From positions 289,832,985 through 289,896,984 of the forward strand of contig CM061062.1 in the NCBI GenBank assembly GCA_030762895.1: a stretch of 64,000 nucleotides of DNA, given 5' to 3'. A program made the translations under genes and the position numbers. Origin of the DNA: Sophora flavescens (taxonomy: Eukaryota > Streptophyta > Magnoliopsida > Fabales > Fabaceae). Shown one piece after another: positions 1-10,941 of the stretch. How positions within the stretch are numbered: the first letter of the stretch is position 1; the number at the start of each line of letters is the position of its first letter. The notes beneath the pieces were generated by a model, which saw nothing but the letters and a program-made list of their open reading frames with translations, did not search any database and was not told the DNA's origin.

Positions 1-319
1 TATTATCCTTGAATTGAATATTGATGTATGTAGTTCATCTTTATATCATCTCATTCTTTATGATTGTGCTTGCAGGTTCTCATTAAAAGTTGATGTTTTG
101 ATACTCAATGGAAGTATTCAATATGCTTATCGATTTACATGTGTCTTTTTTAGTTTGAAGATTGGAAGTATTAGAGATCAAGTTTGTAACTGGATAAGAG
201 AGAATTAAATAATAATTTGTATGATTTGTGTTTACTTTCGATTTAGCGTTTGATATTGAAAATTGAAAAATTATTTATGCAAGAAAAAATTATAACCAGA
301 TCTTTTCTAGATTTTTAGA

Positions 320-1290
320 TTTTAGATAAATATGTTTTCTATAAATTGTTAACTTGCACTAGAAAATGAGGAAAAACAAATCAAATAGATTTTCAAAAGA
401 CAATACAAAATAATATGGCAGGCATTATATTTTCTAAAAAAAATTATCTTGCAAAGAAAAAGAAGAACAAATAGTTTTTTATGATAAAATAATAATAATA
501 ATATGATAAATATATTACCCAAAAAAATGGTTAAATGAAACAATGAAAAGATGATAAATAAATCAAATAGATTCTCAAAAAAAGAAGAATAAACAAGTCA
601 AAATAAATGTATTTTCTAGAAGTGATTTATTCGCATGTGAAAAGAGAAGAAACAAATCAAATAGATTATGAAGCAAAAACAAAATAAAATGATATGATGG
701 ATAATATATTTTCTAAAATTGGTTAATTTTTATAGGAAAATGAAAATAAAAATCTAATATATTTTAAGGAGAGAAGACAAAAACAATATCAATGAAAATT
801 ATATTTTCTAAAAATGATTAACATGCACGAAGAAAAATAAGAAACAAATATAAAAAAATTCAAAATATAATAAATAGTGATATCATAGATAAATACATTT
901 TTTTAAAATGGTTAACTTTCACGGGGAAAAGAGGTGAAGTAAGTCAAATAGATTTTCAACACAGAATAAAAATAATAATATGATAGATAAATATATTTAC
1001 TAAAAATTGTTAATTTGCATTGAAAAAGAGGTGAAATAAATCAAATAAAAATGATAGATAAATATATTTGTGTGCACCAAATAAAAATGATTGTCAAATA
1101 ATATGATAGATAAATATATTTTCTAAAGAAAATCAACTTAGACGGGGGAATAGATAATGTCAAATATATTTTCAAGAGAGATGAAAAATAATAATATGAT
1201 AGATAAAAATATTTTCTAAAAATAGTTAACTTGCACAAGGAAAATGAGGGAAATAAATTAAATAAATTTTTAAGATAGAAATTGTGTTTT
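320..1290. repeat. Degenerate AT-rich tandem repeat
   Basis: A loose unit recurs about every 90-130 bp. Its recognisable parts are 'gatagataaatatattttcta', split by small changes, then 'gttaacttgca' and 'aaatcaaatagatttt'. Copies are visible near 325, 480, 600, 690, 880, 980, 1045, 1105 and 1195. The copies are badly diverged, so the array is old. All open reading frames across it are short and low-complexity. No gene is supported here. Confidence 0.6.
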
Positions 1291-1907
1291 AATACAACAT
1301 CTTTGCTAATTATACTAACAATATGCTTTTTGTAATTATAGAATTTGCCTGTTTGTTAAAGAGACATTGTTCTCTAGGCCAATCAGTTGCACCATCAAGA
1401 TGATTCAAAAAGAAGCTTTTCTTGCAACATTAGATGTGGAACGAAGGCAATTTCAAGGATACAGAACGAAGGGTTGGGTGCAATTTTGCTAGACAAACAA
1501 GCTGGGTAAGGGGAGCAACATTGAACTAAAAGTGAATGTTGCAGACCATAAAACAGTAAATGCGAAGACTAAAAATCTTTAGAGCCTTTTTATGAAAGTC
1601 GAGACTAATGTTTTAAATGATCTTGAACTTTTTGGGTATGTAAACCTTTATCTAAGTTACCAACTCAACTATTTTGTTAATTCTGTTTATCAAGCAGTTT
1701 CCTCTACTATATCTCTCAGTTTATTAGACTTTAAATGATTAGATATTAAATTATTAATCATTCGTATATGTATGATGTATCATTCATATTCATATTAAAT
1801 AATCTTTTGTCCCGTGCCGGACATAGGAGCATATAATATAAGTAGGTTAAAGATTATTATAAGTACTATATATTTTAAATAATTATCCTTTCGTTACATA
1901 TGATATT
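1291..1907. other. Intergenic, no gene seen
   Basis: Short interrupted frames around 1380-1640 do not resemble a known protein. Near 1800-1830 there is a stretch resembling the Helitron-like terminus at 21761-21794 ('tcttttgtcccgtgccgg'), but without a clear CTAG end. Nothing else is recognisable. Confidence 0.4.
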
Positions 1908-3304
1908 TGTAACACCCCCCTTGGGCATTACTTCTTAATAAGTGCGGAAATAAATTAAAAATGTATTTGCTAGTTGCTTTCGGAAAATAATTTATATAAA
2001 TACATAAGCGTCAGAAACTGGGTATAAAATTTGTCACGACTCAAAACCTAAGTCGTGACCGACTCACAGGCTTACAATCCTAACCTGGCAAGCCTATTTA
2101 TTTTAGAAATGTACTTGAATGAAAAGCTAGAATTTTTACAAAAATTTCGACAGAGTCTCCTCTGTAATTCCAACATCCCATAATGAAAACACCTGCTAAA
2201 ATATTTATATTTTCATCCCAGAAATTCCAGTCATACAAAATACATCAAGATAGTATTATTCTGAAAATATTTACAACAACAAGCTTTACATGACCAAAAG
2301 GAAAATATTAGATTTCCATCCAAAAGAAATGCTCTCCGAGCCATAAACATTCCATTTAAAATAAAGGCTCTCCGAGCCATACCCATACATACTATCAGAA
2401 ATCTACATCTCAAAAATCTAAGCTGGTCGTTCTAAAAGACAACTACTGGAAAGAACTCCGTAGTTCTCACCATTAGATAATCACCCACCTCTTCAAGGAT
2501 CGGGATTAATATCCCCGAGTGAGGTCAGGAGCTTCTCGGCACCGCCCGTCCTAGAGTACCAAAGTACAACAGCAAAGGACCAGGAAAACCTGATATATTG
2601 TAAGGGTGAGATATCAATATATGGATTTTAATTATGATAACTACATACACACACACACAAGAACAACATTTACAGATAAATATTCATATTCAACAAAGGA
2701 TTTTCATAACTAAGCACAATAGTCATAAATCATCGTCGTTTTTGAAAAAGCATGGCACTTCTATACTTCAACGTTTGATTCTAGTCTCCAGAGATCCCAA
2801 CTTCGTTTAAAAATGAGATGATCAGGCTCGATTGACAAAAAGCCACAACGTGTTTTTCCACAACACTGCCCAAAACTCCTAGCGCGGTGATCAACGTGTG
2901 TGGATATCCATAGCATAATGTCCAACACAAGGCACGGTAACCAAGGCGTATGGATTTCATTGTCCATCAAGGCACAATGATACAACGTAGCATGAAATAC
3001 CTTACCCTTCAAGGCATTCATACGAAACAACGTGGGCACGTCTGCCAAATGCATGAAAAAACATCTTTGTTTTCGTAGATTTTCTTTGTGTTTCATTCTT
3101 TCCTTCGTCGAGGCTCAAGGCTCACGACCATCCATGAATTTTCGATGTTTTAAAACTTCATTGTCAACACAGGACGTTTTAGTCCGAGTGTCCAATCACA
3201 ACAGTCCTAGACCTGTGGACTGGTCTTGGACTTTGTGGTCGTAGAAAACAACTTTCACATTTTTACTACTTTCACCACATTTTATCACAACGTATGTAGG
3301 ACAC

Positions 3305-4571
3305 TGATCAGCCTCTGGCTCGACTAGTTTTTGACTAGTAAAGACCATGGTTTTATTTGAGTTTAATCTTGTTTTCACCCAAATTAGACTTGATTGTCTT
3401 CAAGCAACATTTTGAGTCTCTAGAGTAGTTTTAGGGTAATTTAGCTGATTTAGAGTCAAATAAAGCACTTACTGTTGTTTCTTGTTTTCAGGTTAATAAA
3501 GAGAAGCAATTCTGGAATTATTCGCCTCGCGAGAGGGTACTAGCCTCGCAAGCCTAAAGCCTAGCTGTGCCAGAAATGCCATCCTCTCTGTCTCGCCACG
3601 TGAACCATATCTCGCCTCGCGAGCCTGGAAGTCAGAAAGCATCATAGTCAGCCTGTGATGCCCATCATGGGCATGATAAGAAGACCCCGAAGGACAGAGA
3701 CCATCACGGCTTAACCGTGATGAAGGTCACGGCTGTGACAAATTGGAATTTGAATCCTCGCCCCGTGAATCACTGTCTCTCCTCGCGAGAACCCAATTTG
3801 AACTCGCGCCAAAATTAATATTCGCGTCGCGAGAGGCTACTCGCCTCGCGAGCGCGCGGAACCCAGAATCTGTATTTATAGTCTGTTTTAGGGCAGAACG
3901 ATCCATCTTTTTTATCATCTTCTTTTCCTTTTAGAATATAGGGCTGCGAATCAGGTTTTTGTTATATTGTAATGGAGAACTAACTCCCTCGGATTAGTCT
4001 ACTGTAATCGGGTTCCATTGACGCTTGAGGTTTTGTAATTACTGATTTCATTGCTTTTCTCTTTCAATACTATTCTATATTCTCTGTTTGCTTAATTCAG
4101 TTTGTATCGAATGGGTATTGATTTGTTTCGATGATTGTGCGTTCCTATACTTAATCGCGTTTGCTTAATTCGCGTGTGTTCATTCGTGTTTGCTTAATTC
4201 ACGAGAGCTTCACCCCGTTTGCTTAATTCGGGAATAGGAACGTACGTCAGGTAGTGTCGGTTTCGCTTGTTAATTGTCGCTACAATCGAAAGGGGATTAG
4301 AATCCGCTTAGGGCTTGGATTTATATGAACCGATGTTAGCGGGAAACCGAGAGCAGTAGATTAGTCGTTTCAATTATTGACAATCACCTATTTGCATTAT
4401 TTTATTAACTATTTTCTTTATTTAGTTTCAAATCATAAAACCCCCCAAATCTGACTTTTCTGCTAATAGCAATCCGAGAGTCCTTGTGAGACGATACTCG
4501 AGTTGTCGCACTTTCCCTAACTGCATTTTTGTAAACCGCTCGCTTTTTGACGCGTGCGCGACAGCGTGTCA
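3305..4571 (+). repeat. 5' LTR of element A
   Basis: It has TG...CA ends and aligns with 18002-19272. It contains repeated CpG-rich CGCCTCGCGAG-type motifs (3520-3850), a hairpin with arms like CATCACGGC/GCCGTGATG near 3700, and a TATA-like tatttata at 3873-3880 that probably marks the U3/R side. Relative to the 3' LTR it lacks one 23-bp hairpin-unit copy but keeps about 19 bp near 4285 that the 3' LTR lost. Confidence 0.88.
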
Positions 4572-4575
4572 AAAT

Positions 4576-4592
4576 TGGCGTCGTTACCGGGG
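4576..4592 (+). other. Primer-binding site, tRNA-Asp type (element A)
   Basis: TGGCGTCGTTACCGGGG lies 4 nt after the LTR. It matches the complement of the plant tRNA-Asp 3' end (TGGCGCCGTTGCCGGGG) except at two positions. Asp-primed PBSs are characteristic of Athila/Tat-type gypsy elements. Confidence 0.8.
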
Positions 4593-4817
4593 ACTCTTGT
4601 TTGTTATTAACAGAAGGAAAAAAAAAAAGAAAAAAAAAGAAAACAAAAAAATTCTGCATTGCTGAATTAGTTATGGCTGCTTTGTCTGGTTATGAATCTT
4701 AGTACTGCCATGGATAATTACATGCAAGGTTATATACCTTATGTTGATTATGAGTCACCTCCATGAATATATTATTCTAACTTTGCTGAAGGCTATGAGT
4801 CTAGTGGTGATTTTGGA

Positions 4818-6035
4818 ATGATTGGAGTAAATGAAATCCAACCCAGCCTGGATGAGTTAGCTTCTTTGGTTCAACAACAGATGACGGAACACAATCTTCA
4901 ATTCCAAGCAACTCTTCAGCAAATGGCACAAGACATGTTTGAATACCAACGGAAGACAGAAGCAAGTCTTCAGGATTTGGCCACTCAAATTGGTCAAATT
5001 GCCTCCGCCTCGGCTGCACTGCAAACTCAACATCTCCTCGAAGAACATACGGATTCACGAATAGTTGTTCTTGACAATACTTCCTCTGAGGATAATTGTG
5101 ATAATGATGTCAAGAATACTTCTATTGATGAACTGTGTGTTGAATCTCCAGATATTTACACCTTTCCTGATTCTATCTATTATACCCCATGTGCTGAATG
5201 TAATGAATTTGCTTCGTGTGTAACATGTTTTGAAAGCTCATTCTTTTCAGGGTATGAGGAGCAAAACGTCCATATGAAACATGAGACACATGAGGTTGAG
5301 GGCCCTGTTCAGCCAAGAAACACAGAAAATGAGTATCAGGAGGACATCTGCTTCACCATGCTTGAGGATGATGAAGAACCTTTGGAATTAGATGATTCAA
5401 TTAATTCATATGCATGTTTTGAATGTGATGGGATGGATGAACTGTGTATTGAATTTCCAGACATTCAAGCCTTTTCTGATTCAGTTTGTTGTACCATATG
5501 TACTGACTGTACTAACACTAACCTTTGTATGGTGTGTGCTGAGATTTCTGCATGTATAGCAGGTGATGGATTGGATAATGCAGTGAATGAAGAACGTGCA
5601 GAAGTTGAAGCAGCACCGGAGACCCTCTCTACCTGTTTGCCACCTCCCCCTGTGGAACCACCGGCGATGGAGTTCAAGCCTCTGGATTTTGCACCTTTGG
5701 ATTTGAAGACACTATGGCCAGTCCAAGAGGTTGGAGCCCATTTTTATTGGGAGGACTTTGTTGACAAGGTTAACAAGGAGGTCATCTTTGACCCAAGAGG
5801 AAGTGAGAAGTCCGCCGCACTTGGCGAGGTCACCATAACTGTCGAGTGCTCACTTTCATATCAACGTTGCAAGCTAGGGGACCATGGAATAAGCTTCCGT
5901 CCCTTGTCTATCATGTGGGCCTTATACTACAAGCCATGGGATCCGGGAGGATCATACTGCAATTTGGGCATTCCGTGGCCGCTGTATCACAGACAGTGGG
6001 ATCCCGGTGGAACCGCCTCCATGAGTTTTCTCTAA
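4818..6035 (+). CDS. 405-aa acidic Cys-rich protein of element A, with a GAG-like segment
   Basis: This is the only sizeable ORF of element A, and no full-length family is recognised. Residues ~10-80 are Gln-rich and probably coiled-coil; the phrase LQDLATQIGQIA resembles the NLETQIGQLAKQL region at the GAG/protease junction of Athila-like elements (compare NLETQMAQLAKQL in element C). The middle is acidic and holds a duplicated Cys-rich block at residues ~104-141 and ~207-247, both starting DELC(V/I)E and containing CxxC-type pairs. A Pro-rich linker follows (~276-285). The C-terminus carries two short WDPGG repeats. The start is uncertain: upstream to 4674 the sequence looks like a decayed extension with stops. 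It may be a remnant of GAG fused to unrelated sequence. Confidence 0.55.
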   Translation: MIGVNEIQPSLDELASLVQQQMTEHNLQFQATLQQMAQDMFEYQRKTEASLQDLATQIGQIASASAALQTQHLLEEHTDSRIVVLDNTSSEDNCDNDVKNTSIDELCVESPDIYTFPDSIYYTPCAECNEFASCVTCFESSFFSGYEEQNVHMKHETHEVEGPVQPRNTENEYQEDICFTMLEDDEEPLELDDSINSYACFECDGMDELCIEFPDIQAFSDSVCCTICTDCTNTNLCMVCAEISACIAGDGLDNAVNEERAEVEAAPETLSTCLPPPPVEPPAMEFKPLDFAPLDLKTLWPVQEVGAHFYWEDFVDKVNKEVIFDPRGSEKSAALGEVTITVECSLSYQRCKLGDHGISFRPLSIMWALYYKPWDPGGSYCNLGIPWPLYHRQWDPGGTASMSFL

Positions 6036-7164
6036 ACATTTTCCTTTTTTATTATTCTTGCTTTGTTTTTGTTTCGTTTTTCTTTTAGCTCTTGAATAAT
6101 TTGAGAAGATCAAGAGTATGTGTTTGAGTCTTGTGTCGGTGAGCTTGTTGGTTTTTGATCAAATTTTGCATAGATTGATTGCATGGCATGTGTTGACTGT
6201 TGATGCTTTTCCCCCTAGGTCTTGAAATTTGAAAATTGACCCCCATGTGAAAAATTGAAAATTGAACTTTGAGATATTTCATTATGATTGCATGATTTAT
6301 GATAAGTTTGGGGTGATAGGGTGCACACACTAGGGATTGAATCTCGGTCAAACAATTTGCGAAAATTGTCCGGGTGAGGATTTAAGCCTCCAACATGTTT
6401 TTAACTATGTGAATCACTTTTGAGCTGCACTTTCCAGAATTTGCTTGAGTCTCTTCATGGTTTGCATGTTTATGTGCTTGCATCAAATGATTTAGGCAAT
6501 TTTCTTTGAATTAGCTACTTGGCCTAAATTGAACCAGTCCCTAATGCATGTTCCCTAGTCAGCCCCTTTGAGCCTAATTAGCCTATTGCTTCTTAATGAC
6601 CCTATGTTACAAGCCAAAAATCTGAAAAACCATGTTAACCCGATCTTAGGATTAGGAGAGCGTGAAAGCTTAGCAATGAGAAGGGTTGCAAGAAACTAAG
6701 TTTGGGGTGGCTACATGGATACAATATGTCATTCTGGGTTGAGAAAAAGAAAAATGAAGGTTGGAGCCAAAGGCAAAAAGAAAAAAAAAAGAACAAAAAT
6801 GTCAAAAAGGATATTAGAAGAGAAAGGTTGTAGTCACCCAAAAGCATAAAAGAAAAATGGAAAAAGGAACTTGAGTGGAAATTCAATGTATCAAATTGAT
6901 CATGCTCTCTTAGTTCCTAGGGACTTAAGCCTAGTATCTTTGAAGATCCTACCCTTAGCCAGGCCCCATTACAACCTTTGAAAGACCTTCTGATGTTGCA
7001 TGCATGTTTTCATGGGAACCTTGATTGAGATGAAATTCAAATTCATGGGAAGTGCTCTTAAAAGTGAACTTGAGTGAAATGTTGATAGCCTAGACAAATT
7101 GAGCAAATGAGTGAAACACTAAATGCCCTTGTGAGGAAGGCGATTGTTTGAATTTGGTGATCTC
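6036..7164 (+). other. 3' noncoding region of element A (part 1)
   Basis: No ORF of interest. From 'ctcttgaataatttgagaag' (~6090) onward it is homologous to 12959-14030 of element C, including the phrase 'tttggggtg' and purine-rich tracts near 6740-6860. It is interrupted at 7165 by the solo LTR B and resumes at 17751. Confidence 0.75.
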
Positions 7165-7971
7165 TGAGACGCCCCGACGTCCCATTAAAGAAAACCCAAA
7201 ATATTAAGGCTTAATTTCGTTATTATCATTAAGCGAATATATTAAAACAACGGAAAAATTTAAAACTTAATATACATACATAACATATACCACTCAGGTC
7301 CTGATACAGTACAGTTGAGGGAATCCCATCAGTCGGATCCCAAAATGTACAAAACTGATAATCCAACAGAAAATAAAAACAACATCCTAAAGAGATGAGA
7401 CGCACTGGCCATAGACTCTATACTCAACTATGAGGATCCACTAATCGTCCTCCCACGTCAGGTGCATACGAGGTCCCATCAAGTTCCTCCATGACTGGAA
7501 TCTCTGTAGGATCTTCTCATCACGATCACCAAAAAGAAACATATACAATATAGAGAAGATAGGGATAAGAAACCATATAACATCAAACGTGGAAAGGGTT
7601 TAGCAACATTTAATTAAATAACAGCACGCTAAACATCCGTCTCCCCATATAAATATATGTAACATAATCATCCTCAATCCACATCTATAATCTTTCCTCT
7701 ACCCTCCATCATGATGCAATGCAAATGCTGTATGAATAATCTCTTCAGGTATCAGCCATATCCGGATATCACAACAATATAATTGACACGTCCTAGAGTC
7801 CCCGGCGCACACCCTCGTCCGCGGATGGAGAGTGCCCACGCAGAGCAATGGCACTATAGACGCACAACCCGGTGCACACCTCTGGACCACAATCCAGGAT
7901 GCTCATGCAATGCATGAACTATAGCTGCGACTAAAATGAAATCATCTCTGGACGGTCTGTCGTTAGCCTAT

Positions 7972-9492
7972 TGATAAGCCTCTAGCTTATCTAGTTTTAT
8001 AACTAGATGGACTGTGGTTTTTGTGCAAATTATTCGAGTTCACTCTCGTTTTCGCCCAAATTTGCCTTGTTTTGTTCCTAAGTTGGACTTTGACTCGTTT
8101 TGTGTCTTTTGTGTAGTTTTTACCTTATTTCGGATAGAATTATGCTTTTGTTTGCTTTTGGTGTTTTCAGGTCAATAAGTGAAGCTCTGAGAGTCAAGGA
8201 AAGTCAAGAAGCAGTGGAAAAAGCACTTCTGGAGATGCTCGCCTCGCGAGTGGATGCTCGCCTCGCGAGCCTGAACATCAGATAAAGCAGGAACAGTCAT
8301 CACTCTGGCTCGCCCCGCGAACAGTATGCTCGCCTCGCGAATCATGAAGACATGGAAGTCAGAGACCATCACGGCCTAGCCGTGATGAAGGTCACAGCCT
8401 AGGATTGAAGTCTCACCCCGCGAAAAGAATCTCGCCCCGCGAGAGTTTGAAGATCCTGGAAGACAGAGACCATCACGGCCTAGCCGTGATGAAGGTCACG
8501 GCTGTGACAGATTGAAGTTGGAAGACTCGCCCCGCGAACACACTCTCGCCTCGCGAAAATCCAAACTTGAATGCGCGCCAAAACTAAAATTCGCCTCGCG
8601 AAAGATGGTTCGCCCCGCGAGCGGGCGAGATTCAGAATCCTTATTTAAAGGTTGTTTCAGATCAGAAAGAAAAAGTTTGTTTTCATTTGTTTTGAGATCA
8701 GTTTAGGACGAATCCTTGTTTTCTTCTGGAGCTGCGTCTCCCTTTTTCTTATTTTATTTCATTATGGAGATTATGTCGGATTGTTTGTGCGTCGTCACGG
8801 GCATGAGGAACTAATCCCCTCATCCGAGGGATCGATGAAGCCACCCATGGCGATATAGTGTTAATGTGATGTATGTTTTTCTCCCCTTCTCTCAATACAT
8901 GTTTTCCAATTCTGATTTGATTGTGTTGATCATATGTGTTGCGTGATTAACTAGTTAAACGTGTTTGAGGCCGATCGGCAATTCGCGTTTTAGAACTTGG
9001 ATTGGAATCACTAATCGAATAATGAGCACGACAGTGGATTTAGGAGATTAGTGCAACCTTATAGGGAACAAGAATTAATAGAATTCGAGATTAGGATTAT
9101 GAGACCTAGTAAGTAATTAATCCAATCGTCGAATACGTCCTATTGAGCACGACAGTGGATATAGGAGAAATTGGGGGTCCCGGTTGACATTATAATTGAA
9201 CTTAGGGAGGAATACATCATTACTTGGGTACTATACAGGATTGGGTAGGTGGATTTGAGACCTTGGATATTTTAATTTCTGAATTTAATCACCTTAGCTT
9301 TAATCGATTTGTTACTTGAATTGCGATAATAATCTATCTCTCTTAACCACCTTCCGTAACTTGACCAAACGTATCTGATTTCCTGCGGATTAGTCGAATT
9401 GGTAGCCCAATCCCTGAGTTCGACCTCGGTAATTACTTACCGTGTTTATTTTATTACTTGCGACGACCCGGTACACTTGCCGGTGACAGTCA
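7972..9492 (+). repeat. 5' LTR of element C
   Basis: It begins TGATAAGCC and ends at or near GACAGTCA (end uncertain by 3 nt). It contains ten CGCC(T/C)CGCGA motifs arranged as five close pairs (8239-8625), two hairpins with arms CATCACGGC/GCCGTGATG around a 3-nt loop (8368 and 8470), and a TATA-like tatttaaa at 8642-8649. Confidence 0.88.
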
Positions 9493-9501
9493 ACAAGTTT
9501 T

Positions 9502-9518
9502 TGGCGTCGTTGCCGGGG
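9502..9518 (+). other. Primer-binding site, tRNA-Asp type (element C)
   Basis: TGGCGTCGTTGCCGGGG matches the complement of the plant tRNA-Asp 3' end with one mismatch. It lies about 9 nt inside the 5' LTR. The same sequence recurs after the 3' LTR at 15801-15817. Confidence 0.85.
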
Positions 9519-9654
9519 ATTGGCACACCAATTTTCCTAAATTTTTTAGGAAATTTGATTAGTTGGTTAAGCTATTTTTCTTTTTATTTTTCTGTTATTT
9601 CTTTATTATTTCTCTCTACTTCTTTGATTCCACTTGGTCTTGCCGTGTTTTTGT

Positions 9655-10915
9655 ATGCGAGGTACCCTTTCACAAGAGGACTTGCTATTCGATTCAGAGA
9701 TCACCAGGACCGAGAGGCAATTAAGAAAAAAGGCCAGAGAAAGGAAGAGACTGGAAGCAATTAAAATAGAGATCATGGCTAAAGAAAACCCTCCTCCTCC
9801 TCCTCCTCCTCGTTACAAGCCTCTCTTCGAGTACGATCTACCCAGCTTGGGAGATTGTGACTCTTCTATTGTGAGGGGCAACCTGAATACAGACTCCTTC
9901 AGAGTGGAAGCATGTGTCACATTCCAGATCCGCGAGAATCAGTTTGATGGGAGTGGCAAACAGGACCCTCATAGACACATCACTCGCTTCCTTGAAGCTT
10001 GTGACTTGCAGAAGACCAGGGGAGTCTCTCATGATGAGTTTCGCTTACGGCTTTTCCCTCTCTCTCTTAGGGATGTCGCTCGCGATTGGGTTGTGCACTT
10101 GGATAGAAATGAAGATCGAAACTTTGGAGCAAATGGCACAAAAGTTCCTAACCAAATATTTTCCTCCTCAGAAAGCGGCACAAGCAAGAATAGCCGTTAC
10201 ATCTTTCAGGCAGACAGAAGATGAAACCTATAATGAAGCTTGGGAGAGGTACAATGGGCTCCTGAGAAGATGCCCTTCAGCGTTCTTTGACCCAGTCTCC
10301 AAAGTTCAGCATTTCTTTAACGGGTTGAGGGGACGCTATCAGATGAACTGTGATACCGCAGCTGGCGGCTCTTTTTCCTACTTATCAGCTGAGGATGGAT
10401 GGGCATTATTGGAGAAGATGTCATATAATGATTACAACCGTGGAAGGGAAACCTCAAATGGAATCAGTTCTGGGACAATGAAGGCCATTCTTGAGCAAAA
10501 CAGATTGTTGAAGATGCAGATTGAGGTTTTGTCTGGGAACAAGAAAGTTAATGCGATGCACGAGGGGATGCCTCCGGGTTGTGACAATTGTAATGGAGAT
10601 CATGACACTCGGAGTTGTCTGCTGAATTTCTCCCAAGAGCATGTGGACTCATGCCACAACTTCTATGACACTGTGCCCCAGAACAACTATCAGAGGAACA
10701 GACAGAATGACTACAGTCAGAATCAGAATAGGGGGTATATGAGGAGAGACCATCTGGGTTTCGCTTGGAGTAATGCTAGTGGTGGTCTATCCGGGCAGCA
10801 ACGTCCTCAACAGAATTGGCAACAACCTCCACAGGGTATGAGGCCAAACATTGGAATTCAAAGAAATAAGAATACCCAAAGAGAGCTCTTTCGGGGCCTA
10901 ATCAGTTGCAAATAA
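9655..10915 (+). pseudogene. gag of element C (frameshifted)
   Basis: Encodes the capsid/nucleocapsid polyprotein region of a gypsy element. The N-terminal part (9655 to ~10100) has a Pro run and the FQIRENQFDG...DPHRH phrase. The frame then shifts near 10100-10120 and continues to 10915 with the Retrotrans_gag core (KFLTKYFPP, SFRQTEDETYNEAWERY). A zinc knuckle of the CX2CX3HX4C type (CDNCNGDHDTRSC) near 10580 is the variant usual in Athila-like GAGs. A second shift between 10915 and 10942 returns to the first frame, where the protease ORF lies. In an active relative gag and protease form one continuous frame. I infer that this copy cannot make a full GAG without frameshifting. Confidence 0.8.
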
Positions 10916-10941
10916 CAGATGATGGAAGGCAACCTTAGGAT

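Noticed and set aside
1380..1650. Possible gene fragment
   Set aside because: Frames are short with several stops and match no family I know.
2761..3096. 111-codon minus-strand frame
   Set aside because: It lies in the outer solo LTR and has no recognisable protein features.
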